This document shows, one piece after another, positions 20,901 to 32,303 of a DNA stretch of 64,000 nucleotides. A model generated the notes under the pieces. The model saw nothing but the letters and a program-made list of their open reading frames with translations. It searched no databases and was not told the DNA's origin. The stretch covers positions 9,734,001 through 9,798,000 of the forward strand of contig NC_039515.1 of assembly GCF_003672135.1 (NCBI RefSeq), read 5' to 3'. The stretch's first letter is position 1. Each line of letters opens with the position of its first letter. Made by a program: the position numbers and the translations under genes. The stretch is from Ooceraea biroi. Taxonomy: Eukaryota; Arthropoda; Insecta; Hymenoptera; Formicidae.

Positions 20901-21060
20901 CAGCACACAAATAAACATCTCTGGCTTATTTATTTTATAAATGTTAGCACCCGAATAAACATCTCTGGCTTACTTATTTTCTAAATGCCAGCACACGATT
21001 GAACATCTTTGGCTTCCTTATTTGCTAAGTGCCAGCTCACGATTGAACATCTCTGGCTTT
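20901..21060 (+). repeat. 44-bp tandem repeat, four units
   Basis: Units start with CAGCACAC-like sequence at about 20901, 20945, 20989 and 21033 and contain AACATCTCTGGCTTAYTTAT. Units diverge at a few positions. Confidence 0.85.
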
Positions 21061-21255
21061 CATTCTACAGTACCTACTTCTCCTAATATAAAAATAAATA
21101 AAAAACTGCATTTTTATTTAAAAGACACTTCTTTCTATAACAAATGCGAGAACAGCTCAAACAATATAATAATAAATAAATGTAGAAACTGCTGTGAGCG
21201 AAGCTGGATGTACGTGCTTATAACTTGTTTTATTCAGTAAATCATTGATATAAAC

Positions 21256-21285
21256 GTTTCAGTCCACTCATTGGACCATCTTCAG
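21256..21285 (-). ncRNA. Hammerhead-like core, minus strand
   Basis: Reads CTGAAGA, a stem of GGTCC paired to GGACT, then GAAAC. This fits the CUGANGA - stem II - GAAA core, as found at the ends of Penelope-like elements. Stems I and III were not established. Confidence 0.4.
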
Positions 21286-21299
21286 TATATTACAATATT

Positions 21300-22727
21300 A
21301 AACAACAATATTAATTACGTTTCATGTTATAAATCATTAACACAGTTCTTTTTCATACGTACCAAATCTAACACATCTAACTCATAAAGTTCTCTCCATA
21401 TCGCATTCATTAAACAGTAATCCTATCAAACAATATTCAATAATATAAGACCAAATCATTTGATATCAGCAATAAATTAAACAAACAGTTTGATACTCAC
21501 GCATTCCTATTCTACTACAATTTAAATTAACGTAATACATGTAAATAATTATCACACTGTTCAAATGTAAAGCAATTAAGATGAACAGATGATCGATGTC
21601 AGACACTGATACTCTCACTTATAACTTAGTAACTCAAATGAAGGCAATCTCATATCTGGAATCGAAAACATCACACAACAAACAGCCACGAACAACACGT
21701 TTAATACGTGGGGGACAAATTCAAAATAGGGAAATATTCATCCGGTAATCCCAAGGTATCACTCTGTAAGTTCAATGGTTTCTTCTCGCTGATCCACCTT
21801 CTACCGAACCTGGTAACAAGAGTGCTGTACTTTTTACACTGCTTTTTCTCGTGAACAACTGAATATGGCGCTCTCTCGCTTTGCTCAAATATTCTTCTTA
21901 TAGAGTACTATGCACCATAAAAAAATTATTTAATTCCGTGACCCGAATCTCGCGCCCTCCCCTTGTTAGTCGAATCGTTAAGAATCTTACAAATCTCAGT
22001 CCATCCCCGACGGCGAGAATTCAAACAATTTTTTAAGTACCGTTAACTAAGTAATCTATTAACATAATTTAAAATATACAAAGCTAAATAATTAATTAAA
22101 GTAAAAAATTCAAAATCCTGTTTGTACTTGGCATTCCAAGCTTATTAAAAATTCATATTTGCGTTAATAGTCAGGTACTGGGACATGGTTACTCATTGGT
22201 ACATTTACCTTACTATTTATATCACTGCAAATATAAAAAATCTGTGCGCAACAGATATTCCTCTGCTGTTGTACACGCAATACGTAACAAGTATAACGGT
22301 CGAGTTCTCTCTATAACAGCTCTCTAGCACTGTTTTGTTTCACGCAGCGCAGCTCGACGCGACCGCGTAACTGATATCACCATTTGCGTGTCCGCGTTCG
22401 CGCGCGTGCAAATCAGCTGACTTCGTAATATATAGAGGGTCCTTTAAAATGTCCTTTAAAAAATTGTAATTGCGTTTTTTTGTACCTAAGCACAATTACG
22501 ACTTATCATAAAACCCTCATATGTTTTCCGTATATCATTGTCATGTATAATTACAGCCATACATACATACATATATATGTATGTGAATCGTATATTGTGA
22601 GGACCGACACTAACACATATATGTTTTTGAGTACATAGGTACTACATCAACATGTAGATGAGTATATTAACGGAATGTTTTATATATATATTAATTTTCC
22701 AAAGTTATTCAGCAGTTTCTTCTGTAT
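21300..22727. other. AT-rich stretch, no gene recognised
   Basis: Scattered AT-rich DNA with a short (TATG)n run near 22556-22580 and a GC-richer island at about 22310-22430. No TIR, LTR or coding similarity seen. Confidence 0.5.
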
Positions 22728-24329
22728 TGTCACGGTTCGCGTTCTGTTGATTATTTTTTATATTTTTTATTTTTAATTTTAACATTAAGAGACCTTTAAG
22801 GAATAATAAAAGATATATATCCATATTAAAGAATGAATATTGTATGTTTAATAGTGAAAATATGAGAAAATATAAAGTTTAGTAACAGGAACATATTACA
22901 AGTAAAGAAATAAAATCTGAGATGGTAATAATACCGACCAACCAATGGTAATTACCGACATTTTAATAATTAAGTTACAAATGGTATTCGCTAATTGCAA
23001 ATGCCTCGTGCATTCTGGAGAAGATAACTGTATGTTTTAAGTGTTAACAGCAATTAACAATTATATTACTGACTGAAGAACACTTTACCGACCGATGGTA
23101 TATTACCAACATATGAACAATACCGACAGACATTTTCCTTACCAACCGATGATACATTATCAAAACATGAAAAACCAGAAATTTACCTTACCGACCAACG
23201 ATACATTACCAGTACATACAAAATAAAAACTCTGCTTTACCGACCACCGATACATTACCAGAACACGAAGAATCAAAAATCTACTGTGCCGGTCAACGAT
23301 ATATTAGAAATCTATTTTACCGACCGATGATGCATTACCAACATACGGAGATATTGGTGTTGTAAATCTACCTTACCGACCGATGATACACTACATTATC
23401 GACTGATGGTGTTACCAATTGATGATGTTATTACCAACACAAATTATTAATATAATTAATCCGTTAATGTAAATGCCTTGTGCATTTGCGAGAAGAATAT
23501 TTATATTTTTGGTAAATTAAAATATTAGGATCAGAGTAACATAACAAGTGAAGAGATAATACTTTAATGTACGCATGACTCATATCTTTTATTTCACGAT
23601 GAGTCATAGGTTTTACTTTGAAAAGCTTTTCTTGGTATAAGCAATTAACCTAGAAACATTTTGTTTTCTTAGAAAAACATAGATCATGTTACATGCGTTC
23701 CTAGAATATGAAGCTCATGTTACACACAAAAAACGACCACCCGTGTTATCCATTGTCTGGAATCAGTATAAAAGACTGCGTTTTTTCCAAGAGAGTCAGT
23801 AGTTATTAAACAGTAGTCTTGTTAGCAGTTCAACTCAGTACTCCGTATAATTCCAGTGTGAACACAGTTAGTTAGTATCACAGTAATCGTCCAAGCAGTA
23901 ACAGTTACAAATCAGAGTTTAAACCGCTCAGTACACAGTCTTGGAAAATCAGGTCATTAGTGTAGTAGCACGGTACTCCCCGAGATACAGTAGGCTCGTA
24001 ATAACACAGCATTAAATCCGCTAGTAGAGCAGTTCTGAATCAAACGCGGACCAGTACCTTTTGTAATCGTAAAAAGTTTCTTGGTAATTATTTACTTTAG
24101 GGTTATCACCTCCGATTTGGCTGAAACTCACCAATATTGTGTATTTTGACGCGTAGAAACCGAAAATGAAAGTTAAAATCGTCGCTCTGCCTTGCAAAGC
24201 GAGATATTAAACGTTAAAGTTAGTAACTGTTCAGGTTAGGAAATCTGTCATATCGACGGCCACAGGCGTAGCGCACACAAACCAAGGATGCGCGGTGACG
24301 TAAAGTGCGCGAAATTAGAAATGTTGCAC

Positions 24330-24575
24330 ACACTATCGAGGTCCACAGGGTTGGTTACAGTTCGGTTAAGCGTGAGAATTAATCTGTATGTATTCAAAAA
24401 AGTTAATCACACTTAATCTAACTCTAACCAACCCTGTGGACCTCGATATAGTATGGAAGCGAGGTTCACAGAGTTGGTTAGAGTTAGATTAAGTGTTAAT
24501 TAATCTGTATGTATTACAAAAAAGTTAATTCCACTTAATCTACTCTAACCAACCCTGTGGACCTCGATTCCATAC
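24330..24575. repeat. Tandem foldback units inside Merlin
   Basis: Two adjacent inverted-repeat units, each bounded by GAGGTCCACAGGGTTGGTTA-type sequence and its inverse TAACCAACCCTGTGGACCTC, with AATCTGTATGTATT in the middle. Probably a small MITE duplicated in tandem. Confidence 0.75.
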
Positions 24576-24819
24576 TAATTTGAACGAAATCGGAGAGGAA
24601 GGAGCTCTTCATAATTACGATAAAATTTATTAAAATATATAAATAAATATATAAATATAACAATATATATGTATTGCACAGACTAGATGTTTAATCCAGT
24701 AAGATGTTTTGGCATTTATAATGAAGTGTAGTACATGTGGTAATGAGGTTGATATAAATAAACATTAATGTACCAATGTAGACGGTATTATGTAAAAAAT
24801 GTACACAAGAAAGGTGTAT

Positions 24820-25985
24820 CTAAGCAGTGCTGGTACTTGGTTCATCGGATGTCCCTGGCTGGTCCTCAGAAGTGGATCCTGGAGGATATAATTCAGCGAT
24901 GACCTCAAAGAAGATTTCTATGCGTTCCAAGCGGGTATAGGCGCGTTTGAAGAGATACTCGCACAAATATCCAAGGACGTGATTATCTCTCGTTCCGTAC
25001 CTTGGAATATTTCCGCGAACCTCTCTCCAAACGCGCTCTGTATGTTGCGTATGCGCACCTGTGAATTTAAAGATTTTATTAGAACTACACACAAAGTAAC
25101 AATGGTTTATTTTAGTATAGTAATAATTTTATACGTTTCTCACCACTATCAGGATCGACGAAGTTGTAGGAGTGGTTAACTGTCAGATGTTGGAAGCCTT
25201 CATTGTTTAAACAATTATATGACTTCCAACAATCTGACACGATGGTGGTTCCTGGCAATATCCACTCCTTAATACACGCCAGGAGTGTCTCTTCGGTTTG
25301 ATCCTGTACTGGAACGATAAAAATCTTCTTTGTGTCTCGCTCATATCCTCCGAAAATCCATTGACCTTTGATAAGCCGACCACGATTGTATTTTCTTTTT
25401 CCAATTTTGCCTCGTCGATTTCCACTATGCGTCCAGGGCCACCAAGTTTGTCAGAATTCTTCTCAGCCCAGAACACACAGACCTGTAAGAAGAAATAATA
25501 TTACTATTTTTTCACATATGTTTTTGAAATATATAGTGTATAAATATATGTTAAAATATAATTACCTCTCGGCAAAAATTGAACCAATCCACAATCGTGG
25601 CCGACGAAACGCCAGTTTCATCCTGCGTGTCATCTTGACGTGGATGTCTCAACATCAAAAAACATGCTACAATTTTGCATGTTGTAGCCACGTCAAGATG
25701 ACTTTTGTCGAACCAAGTACCTTTTTTCGCACTTCTCTTGAAGTTACACTGTTTCGATATACGTTTCTTGTGTACATTTTTTACATAGTACCGTTTGTTA
25801 CATTGGTACATTAATGTTTCTTTATTTATATCCACCTCATTACCACATGTACTACACTTCATTGTAGATGCCAAAACACCATGCTGGATTAAAAAATCCA
25901 CTAATTTTGTATGGCAATACGTTAAATGACCAAATTCGATCAGCTCGAACATTGTGTATCGTTTCGTGACTAACAAGACTAACAT
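24820..25985 (-). pseudogene. Merlin (ISXO2-like) transposase, split frames
   Basis: N-terminal zinc-binding region (CSTCGNEVDINKETLMYQCN, about 25860-25800), a helical DNA-binding segment (ATTCKIVACFLMLRHPRQDD), then after an intron or frame break KLGGPGRIVEIDEAKL (first catalytic Asp/Glu region), FLSFQYRIKPKR, IVGSHIIV (degenerate second Asp region), a YNFVDPDSG-like piece near 25165-25140, and AHTQHTERVWREVRGNIPRY with NHVLGYLCEYLFKRAY at the C-terminus. The order matches ISXO2/IS1595-type Merlin transposases. Several frame breaks make it inactive. Confidence 0.8.
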
Positions 25986-26956
25986 TATTGCACTTCATTT
26001 GTTTCATATCGTTAAATTTAAATTTCGTGCACTCTACAGTACTTAAGATGCATGCGTATGCCGTCACAAAGCATGTGATGTCGCTACGTTGCCATGTCGG
26101 TTCGTCGATATGACAGATTTCCTAACCTGAACAGTTACTAACTTTAACGATAAATATCTCGCTTTGCAAGGCAGAGCGACGATTTTAACTTTCATTTTCG
26201 GTTTCTACGCATCAAAATACACAATATTGGTGAGTTTCAGCCAAATCGGAGGTGATAACCCTAAACTAAATAATTACCAGTAGTATCTTTGTATTTTATT
26301 CAAGTGTTATAATAAAACCAGTCTAAAAATCCACATTGAGGAGAAGTTACTCAACATTTTCTGTAATCCTATCTGTTACGGAAACCACCAGAAGTAAGGA
26401 TATTTGTCTTGGGTTTTACCCCTTAACCGCAAGGATAGAAACCTACGAAGAAACGACCAAGAGCGATCCGAAGGAACGAAATCAACATCAATACCCTCGC
26501 GACGACTCCGGCACGTTACACGTTAAGAGATTTTGGTGGCATCAACCTACTAGAACCATCGTCCATACCCTTATAATAATTCCAGCACGTTATACGTTGC
26601 TGAAATACATTCGGTGGCAGTAAACCACCTGGTGGCAACGAACAACCCCACGGTGATACCAACAACGTAACGACGCATGGTTACATAAATTCACGACGTC
26701 ACAGTATACAGTAATCGTATATACTGACAAGGGAACGTTTTTAGGTGTTACACTCGGATTTCAAAAATTTTTTGCATGCAGGTAGAGAGGTCCCCAAATA
26801 GAAGCAAAATTATAAAAGTAGCGGCCCAAATGCATATTTGCGCGCTACGTGCACAATTTTCTATGTTAGGTTAATTACTCAAAAATGCTATTTCCAATCG
26901 AATTCCTTACATTTTTTATTTCACCTAATGCACATTTATATTGCTTTGAATAATTG

Positions 26957-27044
26957 TGTGTGTGTGTGCGTGCGCGCGCGTATGTACTTGTGTGTGTGCT
27001 TGTGTGTGTGTGTGTGAGTGCGCGCGCGCGCGCGTGTGTTTAGA
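26957..27044. repeat. (GT)n/(GC)n tract in left TIR
   Basis: Alternating purine-pyrimidine GTGTGTGTGCGTGCGCGCGC and similar. A mirror copy is at 28979-29042 in the right TIR. Confidence 0.9.
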
Positions 27045-27265
27045 AAATACGAGCGTCTAATATAATCTCGTGCCGCGCGAGCACAGTGCATATAAAAGGC
27101 CTCTTTCAGTTTTAATTCTTTCAGTTTTAATTTTGGTTTTGATTTCTTTTTAAATCGTTTTTTAATCGTTCTTAGTTTTATGGGATAGGTCTTACAACAG
27201 TGGTACTCTATAAAAAAAATTATTCGTACATAAACTTTTACGACACCAACTACATGTAATAAGTT

Positions 27266-28603
27266 TTATATATTGACATATTTCACAAGAGATGTAATCT
27301 TCAAAAAACAAAAGCGCACTGGATTTTCAAATTGAGGTGGTCTATTTTCTACATAACCAGACTTGTACCAACTATATTTGAATACATCATAATATCTCGG
27401 TGATAACTGTTCATAAACCAGTGATTGCAATTTTATAATATTATTTCGCTGATAGAGTTGAATATTAATTGATGAAGAATAATAAAGTCGGTGATAGTTT
27501 TTACCATGTTCTTCCATATTCTAAATCCCCAAACATCCCATGGTTGAATATAACCTGTGGTTCCTGGTGGAATCTGTTGAATAGTAAGATGGTTGTTTGC
27601 AGGTATGTTCCGTAACATTTCTCCTTTATTAAATGAAGACCACGAATCTATCAAAAGCAGACTTTTATCACCTATTGCTGGAACTAATATGTCATTGATC
27701 CACTCCCTTAAATGTTCTTTATCCATTTTGCCGGATTTTGAGGCAGAAACTATTACGTTCGGAGGCTGGAATAATGTTTGCTTTACTTGTGGCCCAAATT
27801 GTCCCGTAGACTCTTTCAATACTATATACAATGGTCCAACTACTTTCCCATTAGCTGACATAATAGGCATAATTGTATAGCTATGCGTTAAAGAATTTTT
27901 GGACTGTGCCAAAGCTTCTACTTGTTTTTTACCTTGAATAGCTAATATGCGATTATAATGTAACTCTATTTCAAAACCGCTTTGATCAGAATTGTAAACA
28001 TTTTCCTTATCGAATTCGGACATCATTGAACCAACTTCCAATTGGAATGCAATGGCTGAATTTTCTATACTTTCTTTATTTTCAATGTCGGATTTTGAGA
28101 CAAATTTAGTTATTTTTCTAGATGCAATCCCATGTTCCTTCTTAAAATTAAGACACCTCGATTTCGAACCTTTAGTTTTGAAAATTAATCTCACGAGCCT
28201 TTTCCCATAGCCCACCGCCGAAGATAAATCATGTACAGGTAAACATTTTGTTCTGGCGTCGATAAATTTAGAATGTACTACATTAGATATAGCTAATAAT
28301 TTTTCTTTGCGAGTACCAAGGTTATCAATTTGAATTTCCCACCTGTAAAGCTGTTCACGGTGCTTTAATTTTTTAAATCTGCACAGTAGAAAATTTTCTT
28401 TTCTTTCCGGACTTGGATTTCCAAAAATTTATTACTTGCTTTTTGTAGTCAATTGATGTATCATCGAGCGCATGTAAATTTTTATTAGGCAGTTCATATT
28501 CATTATCTTCAACAGGTTTAGGAGGTACTAAATATTTGTCAATGACAAGATCTGTCATTGTTTCGACAGCAACAATTGGATCTTTCATACTGCTTTCCAA
28601 CAT
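27266..28603 (-). pseudogene. Pogo-like DDE_1 transposase, broken
   Basis: From the N-terminus: DYKKQVINFWKSKSGKKRKF (about 28450) and, in shifted frames, a HTH-type region; then FKKEHGIASRKITKFV, the catalytic segments VYNSDQSGFEIEL (first Asp), SLLLIDSWSSF (second Asp) and QQIPPGTTGYIQPWDVWGFR (third Asp region), and after another shift IIKLQSLVYEQLSPRYYDVF. At least two frameshifts (near 28215 and 27500) break it. It is a jerky/pogo-type DDE_1 enzyme rather than a DD41D mariner. Confidence 0.8.
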
Positions 28604-28978
28604 ATCAATTATAGATACAGATACTTCTTTTTCCTTGAAAGTAATAGGTGTCTCTGGATATTTATCAGGAGAAAAAGCAGTTCGTCAAAGCGAAATAACA
28701 TTTGCAGGATTCATTCTGATGTTACAATTTTTAGCGATTTATCAATAGAAAGAAAGAAATCAATAATAAATTTTATTGTTTGTAACAATAAACCAAATAT
28801 AACTTGGCAAATAAATGCGCAATTCATTCGACAAGGTAATGAGAAGTGCTCTAGACGTGTCAGTGATCAGTTCCGCACGGCAACGAAAAATTAAGCTTCA
28901 TAATCAGAATTAGTGATGGCAGATTCGGGCCGCTTTCAGCACGGAATAGGAGTGGAGAGGGCATGTCACGTGACATAC

Positions 28979-29042
28979 ACACGCGCGCGCGCACACACAC
29001 ACACAAGCACATACGCGCACGCACACACACACACACACACAC
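28979..29042. repeat. (CA)n/(CG)n tract in right TIR
   Basis: Inverse of the tract at 26957-27044; minus-strand Cys/Val open frames through it are repeat artefacts. Confidence 0.9.
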
Positions 29043-29399
29043 AATTATTCAAAGCAATATAAATGTGCATTAAGTGAAATAAAAAATGTAAAGAATTCGA
29101 TTGGAAATAGCATTTTTGAGTAATTAACCTAACATAGAAAATTGCGCACGTAGCGCGCAAATATGCATTTGGGCCGCTACTTTTATAATTTTGCTTCTAT
29201 TTGGGGACCTCCCTACCTGCATGCAAAACATTTTTGAAATCCGATTGTAACACCTAAGAACCTTTCCTTGTGAGGACCAATATTTTAGAAATTACTTAGA
29301 CTCTTTCTTTGCTCATTCTGAAATATATGTTGTTTTATTTCTCATCGCTTTCTGGCATGCAATAACTGTTCTACAGAAATAAACTTTCACTTAAACCAA

Positions 29400-29822
29400 A
29401 TTTGCAAAATTTCGGAATTTGCTGTAATAAGTAAGTGCTGTAAGGAATAATGATTACGAAACACTGATTTAAACACCGATTTGACTTCTGGTAGAGCAGC
29501 GCTTGTAATAAATAACTTAATATGGTTCTCGTCGTAAAATATATCAGTATCGTATTGTATGAAGACCGGCAAGTTTTTCACGTTTTTGCGCTGTAATAGT
29601 GGCAACTAGCAAATTATAGGATTAGACCTTTTCGATTTGCAACTTCTGGAGCTGTCGAAATGGTTGTATTTCAGAACTCGCTATCTCTAGCTATGTAGGC
29701 GTAACTTGGAAGAAACTCTAATGTATATCGATCTACCGTATTGTAAGAACCAACAAGTTTTTCCCATTTGGCGAGAGTTGATAGCGATTAGCGAGATAAG
29801 ACCATTTCGATCAGCAAATATA
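29400..29822 (+). repeat. Diverged two-unit tandem repeat
   Basis: ATCGTATTGTATGAAGACCG, AAGTTTTTCACG, GATTAGACCTTTTCGATTTG (29550-29640) is echoed about 200 bp later by TACCGTATTGTAAGAACCAA, AAGTTTTTCCCA, GATAAGACCATTTCGATCAG (29736-29815). Low similarity; origin unknown. Confidence 0.4.
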
Positions 29823-31347
29823 CAGGGTGAGGCACCTAACTTGCACACCTCGAAAAACTTGTAAATTATAAGTTGTACGAAAAATTGTTACATACAAAAG
29901 TTGCATGACTTCGAACAGGTCATTACATAGTGTGTAAGTTTTTTTTATAAGTGGAGGCGTTTAAAAAGTTTCAAGGTCAACTTAATTGTTTTAAATGAAA
30001 TACCCCATTTTTTTATTATATTATTTTATTCTGCTAAGTAATTTAAACAATTTTTGTTTGAACCATTTTTTTGTTTGCATCATATTGTTTGAGATATTCA
30101 AGAAAACAGAAAGTAACAAGGAGTTGAAGATTTAATATCTTATACTGAATGTAATAAAATGAATAATATGTATGCCAGTGGCAAATAACTTATTATTAGT
30201 GTATTATTAATAATAACTCATTAATATCACAACTGTAATATTTTCCTAATCTTGACAACTGTTCTTAAATTAGATATTCGAATTGGTGTCCATTAACATT
30301 AATACAATGATGTAATCTCAGGATAACGTCTTCACACGATAAATAATGTTTATCAACACGAGTAAGCGATTCTCATCCATGTTATTCAATTCAGTATAAA
30401 TGATTACTGTCGATCTGTATCATAGTATCGCAGAAATGAAATTTACTAGTAGTGAAAAGGTAGATATGCTTCTGATTTATGGTGCGTGTGGTGAAAATGC
30501 AACAAGAGCTAAAATTATGTATGCTAAAACATATCCTGAACGAGAGCAACCATCTCGATGGACATTTCACAGACTGTGTTAATCTCTTCGAGAAACTGGT
30601 AGTTTTAACGTTGCTAAGTGTAATCGTATGAAAACTGCTACCAGGGAAGAAAATACCGTTGCTGTCTTAGCAAACATAATGCACAATCCGCATGTTGGTA
30701 CACGAGAGATTGCATTACAGTCTGAAATTAGTCAACGAAGTATACTACGAATTCTTCACGCTCACAAGTTTCATCCGTATCATCTACCACTTCACCAAGA
30801 ATTACATGGAACAGACTTTGAAAACCGTATTCGATTTTGCCAGTGGTTTCTGCATCAAATGCAAAATAATGATTGTTTTTTACAACGTGTTTTATTTACG
30901 GATAAAGCTACGTTTATCAATCACGGACAAGTTAATTTAAGAAACATGCACTGGGCACCAGAAAATCCTCACTGAATGAGAGAAATTGATCACCAACGAC
31001 GCTGGAGCATTAATGTATGGTGTGGCATACTCGGCAATCAAGTAATTGGACCATACTTTATTGAAGGACAATTAACGGGATAAAAATACGCAACTTTTAT
31101 AACAGAGATCTTATCAACGTTATTTTTAAATGTACCACTAAATATTCGTTTAGGAATGTGGTACATGCATGATGGTTGTCCTGCACATTACGCACGAGTG
31201 TCAAGGGAAGCATTGCATAGACAATTTCCATATCGATAGATAGGTCGTGGTGGGGAATTTTTATGGCCACCACGTTCACCACATCTAATTCCAATAGATT
31301 ATTTCTTGTGGGGTACATTGAAAAATACAGTGTACACTGCGAGCCAC
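29823..31347 (+). mobile_element. Mariner (DD41D), right side cut by an LTR-like element
   Basis: The left end CAGGGTGAGGCACCTAACTT is preceded by TA. Transposase coding starts at about 30436. The element is interrupted at 31348 by a TGTCACG terminus, after the DYFLWGTLKN motif. The right TIR was not found in the window. Confidence 0.8.
30436..31347 (+). pseudogene. Mariner DD41D transposase, several stops
   Basis: HTH region LLIYGACGENATRAKIMYAK, then HKFHPYHLPLHQELHGTDFE, FTDKATFINHGQVNLRNMH, YMHDGCPAHYARVSREALHR and PPRSPHLIPIDYFLWG. Asp residues are present at all three catalytic positions, with 41 positions (one of them a stop) between the second and third. In-frame stops after FHRLC, in PENPH*MREI, QLTG*KYA and PYR*IGR, plus truncation, make it dead. 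It is a relative of the transposase in the palindrome at 2320-6190. Confidence 0.85.
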
Positions 31348-31408
31348 TGTCACGTTCGGGGAAGTGAGAACGTTGCGCGCGCGCGCGCGCACACACACAC
31401 ACCGAAAG

Positions 31409-31449
31409 GGGGGTGTGAGGGGCCTTCGGCCCCTCACCCGCACCCCCCC
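31409..31449 (+). other. Very stable C(TTCG)G hairpin
   Basis: GTGAGGGGCC - TTC - GGCCCCTCAC with additional GGGGG/CCCCC pairing outside; the apex reads CTTCGG. It follows a (GC)n(CA)n tract at 31376-31402. As RNA this would be an extremely stable UUCG-capped stem. Confidence 0.8.
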
Positions 31450-31507
31450 TCGTAGGGTGTGTGGGTGGAAAACGCTTTTTTTCATGTCTTTCCGTGTCGA
31501 AATAAAC

Positions 31508-31730
31508 GGTGTCCAACTGCACAGTGTGCATCTTTCTGTGTTCAAATGATACATGTGCACATTAACGGTGTCCAATTGAACAGTGTGCATTTTTCTGTGT
31601 CCAACCGCACGGTGTCCATTTGAGCGGTGTCAAAATGCACGGTGTCCATTTAAGTGGTGTGCCATTTTCGGTGTCCAAATGAACGGTGTCCATTTGCAAC
31701 GTGTCCAATTGAACTGTGTCCAAGTGATAT
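31508..31730 (+). repeat. Short GGTGTCC tandem array
   Basis: About a dozen degenerate copies of CGGTGTCCAATTGAACAG-like units of 15-17 bp (variants GTGTCCATTTGAGC, GTGTGCATCTTTCTG). Confidence 0.8.
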
Positions 31731-32230
31731 ATACTCGGTAGTTTAACATCAGATACTCTCTTTTGATTTAGGGTCAATCTGCATACATCGACTTTACCCG
31801 GGAATGGAGAGAGCTTGGATCAACTTACAATGACGACAAGGTTATATTCCGAAATTAAAATTATGGATGTATGATCGTTGATTAATAAAATAAAATTTAT
31901 GACTCTATGATGCTAATATTATTTATTACTATGTATTGATTCTAGTTAATAACGACAAAGGAAAATAATAAAAGTAATTGGTACTAACCGAATAATTAAG
32001 TAGTATAACTCAAGTAGTAAAGGTTATTACTAACTGAAATAATATTCTAATCGCCGAGCAAGTAATATACTTCAATAAATTTTAATCGACTTCTTCGGTA
32101 TATCCTGATGTTAAGATAAATTTTCAATGTACTGCGTGCTAACACTAGACTTGAAACCGTAGTATTTCCTATAGAGAGTGAGATTTCACTCCAAAATATA
32201 GGGATATAAATTTTTGCTGTGAAAAATATA

Positions 32231-32303
32231 TCCCCATGACCAGGATTCGAACCTGGATCTCCCGTATACCGTGCGGGCGTCTTACCAGTTCGACTACCGG
32301 GGC
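32231..32303 (-). other. tRNA-like segment (SINE-type), left arm
   Basis: 73 nt with a good A box (TAGTCGAACTGG), a perfect B box (GGTTCGAATCC) and a five-pair T arm. The acceptor stem pairs poorly, and the anticodon loop would read GGT with C rather than U at position 33, so it is a tRNA-derived promoter rather than a functional tRNA. Confidence 0.65.

Larger units (their letters stand above)
24083..26280. mobile_element. Merlin DNA transposon remnant
   Basis: Long TIRs of about 160 bp: TTTAGGGTTATCACCTCCGA on the left and its inverse on the right. Flanks AGTTTCTT (24075-24082) and AGTATCTT (26282-26289) look like an imperfect 8-bp duplication, the Merlin size, although the exact end is uncertain by about 3 bp. 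It carries an ISXO2-like transposase on the minus strand. Two extra oddities are a pair of small foldbacks (24330-24575) and an inverted duplicate of the transposase zinc-finger segment (24718-24826). Confidence 0.8.
22728..26703 (+). mobile_element. Solo LTR, family X, copy 2, split by a Merlin element
   Basis: Starts TGTCACGGTTCGCG and ends TTCACGACGTCACA, flanked by perfect 4-bp duplications GTAT (22724-22727 and 26704-26707). It is an inverted copy of 8647-10265, including the TCGGTCGGTAA array (as TTACCGACCGATGATACA-type words). The Merlin element occupies about 24083-26280. Without it the LTR is about 1.8 kb. It keeps a partial open frame at 26336-26623 (PLTARIETYEETTKSDPKER) similar to one in copy 1. 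Confidence 0.88.
26728..29272. mobile_element. Pogo-like Tc1/mariner element
   Basis: Long TIRs, about 26728-27048 and 28975-29272, sharing GGTGTTACA, AAGTAGCGGCCCAAATGCAT and TTAGGTTAATTACTCAAAAA. They begin around ACAAGGGAACGTTTTTAGG. The inner edge of both TIRs has expanded GT/GC dinucleotide tracts. Between them lies a DDE_1-type transposase on the minus strand. The exact ends and the TA duplication were not settled. Confidence 0.75.
31348..31860 (+). mobile_element. Gypsy/LTR-like 5' fragment joined to a protease-region piece
   Basis: Starts TGTCACGTTCGGGGAAGTGA, the same terminus as the chimeric element at 41923. At 31745-31815 it matches the sequence at 42002-42070 (GGTCAATCTGCATACATCGA, CCCGGGAATGGAGAGAGCTT), which is the start of the truncated protease region of the mdg1-type pol. 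Between them lie a CG/CA tract, a strong hairpin and a tandem repeat. Confidence 0.6.

Noticed and set aside
20893..21060. Short regular repeats considered as a CRISPR-like array
   Set aside because: The units are contiguous tandem repeats of 44 bp without unique spacers, and the genome is eukaryotic.
22583..22610. ATCGTATAT...GTGAGGACC word resembling the flanks of the pogo-like element at 26715 and 29273
   Set aside because: Match is short and in AT-rich sequence; insufficient to claim an empty site.
28860..29160. Cys/Val-rich small proteins on the minus strand
   Set aside because: Products of the (CA)n/(CG)n tract in the pogo-like TIR.
31097..31590. Minus-strand frames of 101-144 codons
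   Set aside because: They cross the mariner remnant, the GC hairpin and the GGTGTCC array in antisense; no domain.
32231..32303. Functional tRNA gene
   Set aside because: Acceptor stem mispaired, anticodon loop lacks U33, and the unit is duplicated in the palindrome arms; treated as a tRNA-derived SINE-type segment.
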